Source: an uncultured Oscillospiraceae bacterium (lineage in GTDB: Bacteria > Bacillota > Clostridia > Oscillospirales > Oscillospiraceae). Taken from it: a stretch of DNA of 57,860 nt. Below the pieces are notes generated by a model that was not told where the DNA came from, made no database searches, and saw only the letters and a program-made list of their open reading frames with translations. Positions 57,176 through 57,860 of the stretch are shown piece by piece. How positions within the stretch are numbered: the first letter of the stretch is position 1; each line of letters begins with the position of its first letter. Position numbers and translations under genes: made by a program. The stretch covers positions 1 through 57,860 of the forward strand of contig CAAEKQ010000191.1 in NCBI GenBank assembly GCA_900756575.1, written 5' to 3'.

Positions 57176-57213
57176 ATCATAATAAAATCTACGGACACAA
57201 AGGAGAGGTTTGC

Positions 57214-57860
57214 ATGATGGTAAATGACAATCCGGCACAGAAGTTCTACAAAGAGGGGCTGACCTTTGACGACGTGCTGCTGATTCCCGCAGCCAGTGAG
57301 GTCGTACCCCGCCAGATTTCTCTGGGAACTCAGCTGACCCGCAAAATTCACCTGAATATCCCCCTGCTTTCTTCTGCAATGGATACGGTTACCGAGTATA
57401 GAATGGCAATTGCCATGGCCCGTGAAGGCGGCATCGGTATTATCCACAAGAACATGAGCATTGAGCAGCAGATTGAACAGGTTGACATGGTAAAGCGCTC
57501 GGAAAACGGCGTCATCACCAACCCCTTCTATCTGGCTCCCGACAATACGCTTCAGGACGCCGATAATCTGATGGGCAAATATAAGATTTCCGGTGTGCCC
57601 ATCTGTGTGGAGGATCGGAAGCTGGTTGGTATTATCACCAACCGCGACATGAAGTTTGAAACCGACCTGAGCCGTCCCATCTCCGAAGTGATGACCCATG
57701 AAAACCTCGTTACCGCCCAGGAGGGCATCACCCTGGAGGGCGCCAAGGAGATTCTGCGGAAAAACAAGATCGAGAAGCTCCCCATTGTCGATGCGGATTT
57801 CCGCCTCAAGGGCCTGATTACCATTAAGGACATTGAGAAGGCAGACAAAAACCCCAACTC
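57214..57860 (+). CDS. guaB: IMP dehydrogenase, 3' truncated by the window end
   Basis: GuaB oxidises IMP to XMP, the controlled step to guanine nucleotides. Only the first 215 residues are in the window; the frame is open at the last base. The opening 'LTFDDVLLIPAASEVVPRQI' and 'IPLLSSAMDTVTE' belong to the catalytic barrel. The two CBS domains start near residue 100 ('LVGIITNRDMKFE', 'KLPIVDADFRLKGLITIKDI'). The start is the first of two adjacent ATG codons, 8 bases after AAAGGAG (57199-57205). The catalytic cysteine loop lies beyond the window. Confidence 0.95.
   Translation, partial: MMVNDNPAQKFYKEGLTFDDVLLIPAASEVVPRQISLGTQLTRKIHLNIPLLSSAMDTVTEYRMAIAMAREGGIGIIHKNMSIEQQIEQVDMVKRSENGVITNPFYLAPDNTLQDADNLMGKYKISGVPICVEDRKLVGIITNRDMKFETDLSRPISEVMTHENLVTAQEGITLEGAKEILRKNKIEKLPIVDADFRLKGLITIKDIEKADKNPN

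Noticed and set aside
1..57860. Mobile elements, integrases, tRNA or rRNA genes, CRISPR arrays, toxin-antitoxin or phage-defence genes
   Set aside because: Read through on both strands by eye; none was recognised. A tRNAscan, ISfinder or DefenseFinder run would settle it.

Overview
The window reads as a chromosomal segment of an anaerobic, spore-forming Firmicute of class Clostridia, most like gut Oscillospiraceae/Ruminococcaceae. The grounds are a Spo0A gene, a PolC-type polymerase, HPr with both His15 and Ser46, an IreB homologue, the gene order pyrH-frr-uppS-cdsA-dxr-rseP-ispG-polC, strong AGGAGG-type ribosome sites and moderately GC-rich coding DNA by eye. No rRNA, tRNA, CRISPR array, insertion sequence, phage gene or integrase was seen. 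Both ends cut a gene: mutS2 on the left, guaB on the right.

Layout. 1-4.3 kb: mutS2 tail, HPr, uvrC, rsmD, coaD and a coiled-coil protein. 4.5-9.8 kb: pyruvate carboxylase and a phosphoglucomutase, each with its own promoter and terminator. 9.9-13.3 kb: an unusual three-gene unit of a cytosolic C39-like cysteine peptidase, a MATE exporter and a cytosolic transglutaminase-like protein. 13.5-19.2 kb: a complete oligopeptide/dipeptide ABC importer. 19.3-23.5 kb: GNAT acetyltransferase, P1/DmpA aminopeptidase, class-I glutamine-amidotransferase-like hydrolase, M19 dipeptidase and a beta-lactamase-fold serine hydrolase. With the importer these look like a peptide-salvage region. 23.6-29.1 kb: a small membrane protein, a YgjP-like metallopeptidase, a split chromate transporter, ruvCAB and glmM.

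29.1-34.7 kb: a zinc-ribbon protein behind a long structured leader, a short phosphopantetheinyl transferase, a membrane-anchored GH25 lysozyme, a CapA-like protein and glutaminyl-tRNA synthetase. 35.0-45.6 kb: the pyrH to polC run, covering nucleotide, translation, lipid-carrier, phospholipid and isoprenoid functions plus DNA replication. 45.7-52.1 kb: a tightly overlapping hisZGDBHAFIE operon with no hisC or histidinol-phosphatase gene inside it. 52.2-57.9 kb: ireB, a small unknown protein, an SH3/NlpC-P60 cell-wall hydrolase, spo0A, a DUF6062-like protein, an acyl-ACP thioesterase and guaB.

The most interesting non-routine signals are: the roughly 260-nt structured leader before the zinc-ribbon gene; the C39/MATE/transglutaminase unit; the peptide-salvage block with a signal-less beta-lactamase-fold enzyme; a Spo0A receiver with Gly at one expected acidic-pocket Asp; and a perfect terminator for the lysozyme gene embedded in the end of the convergent phosphopantetheinyl transferase gene. 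All functions are inferred by reading the sequence; no database search was run.
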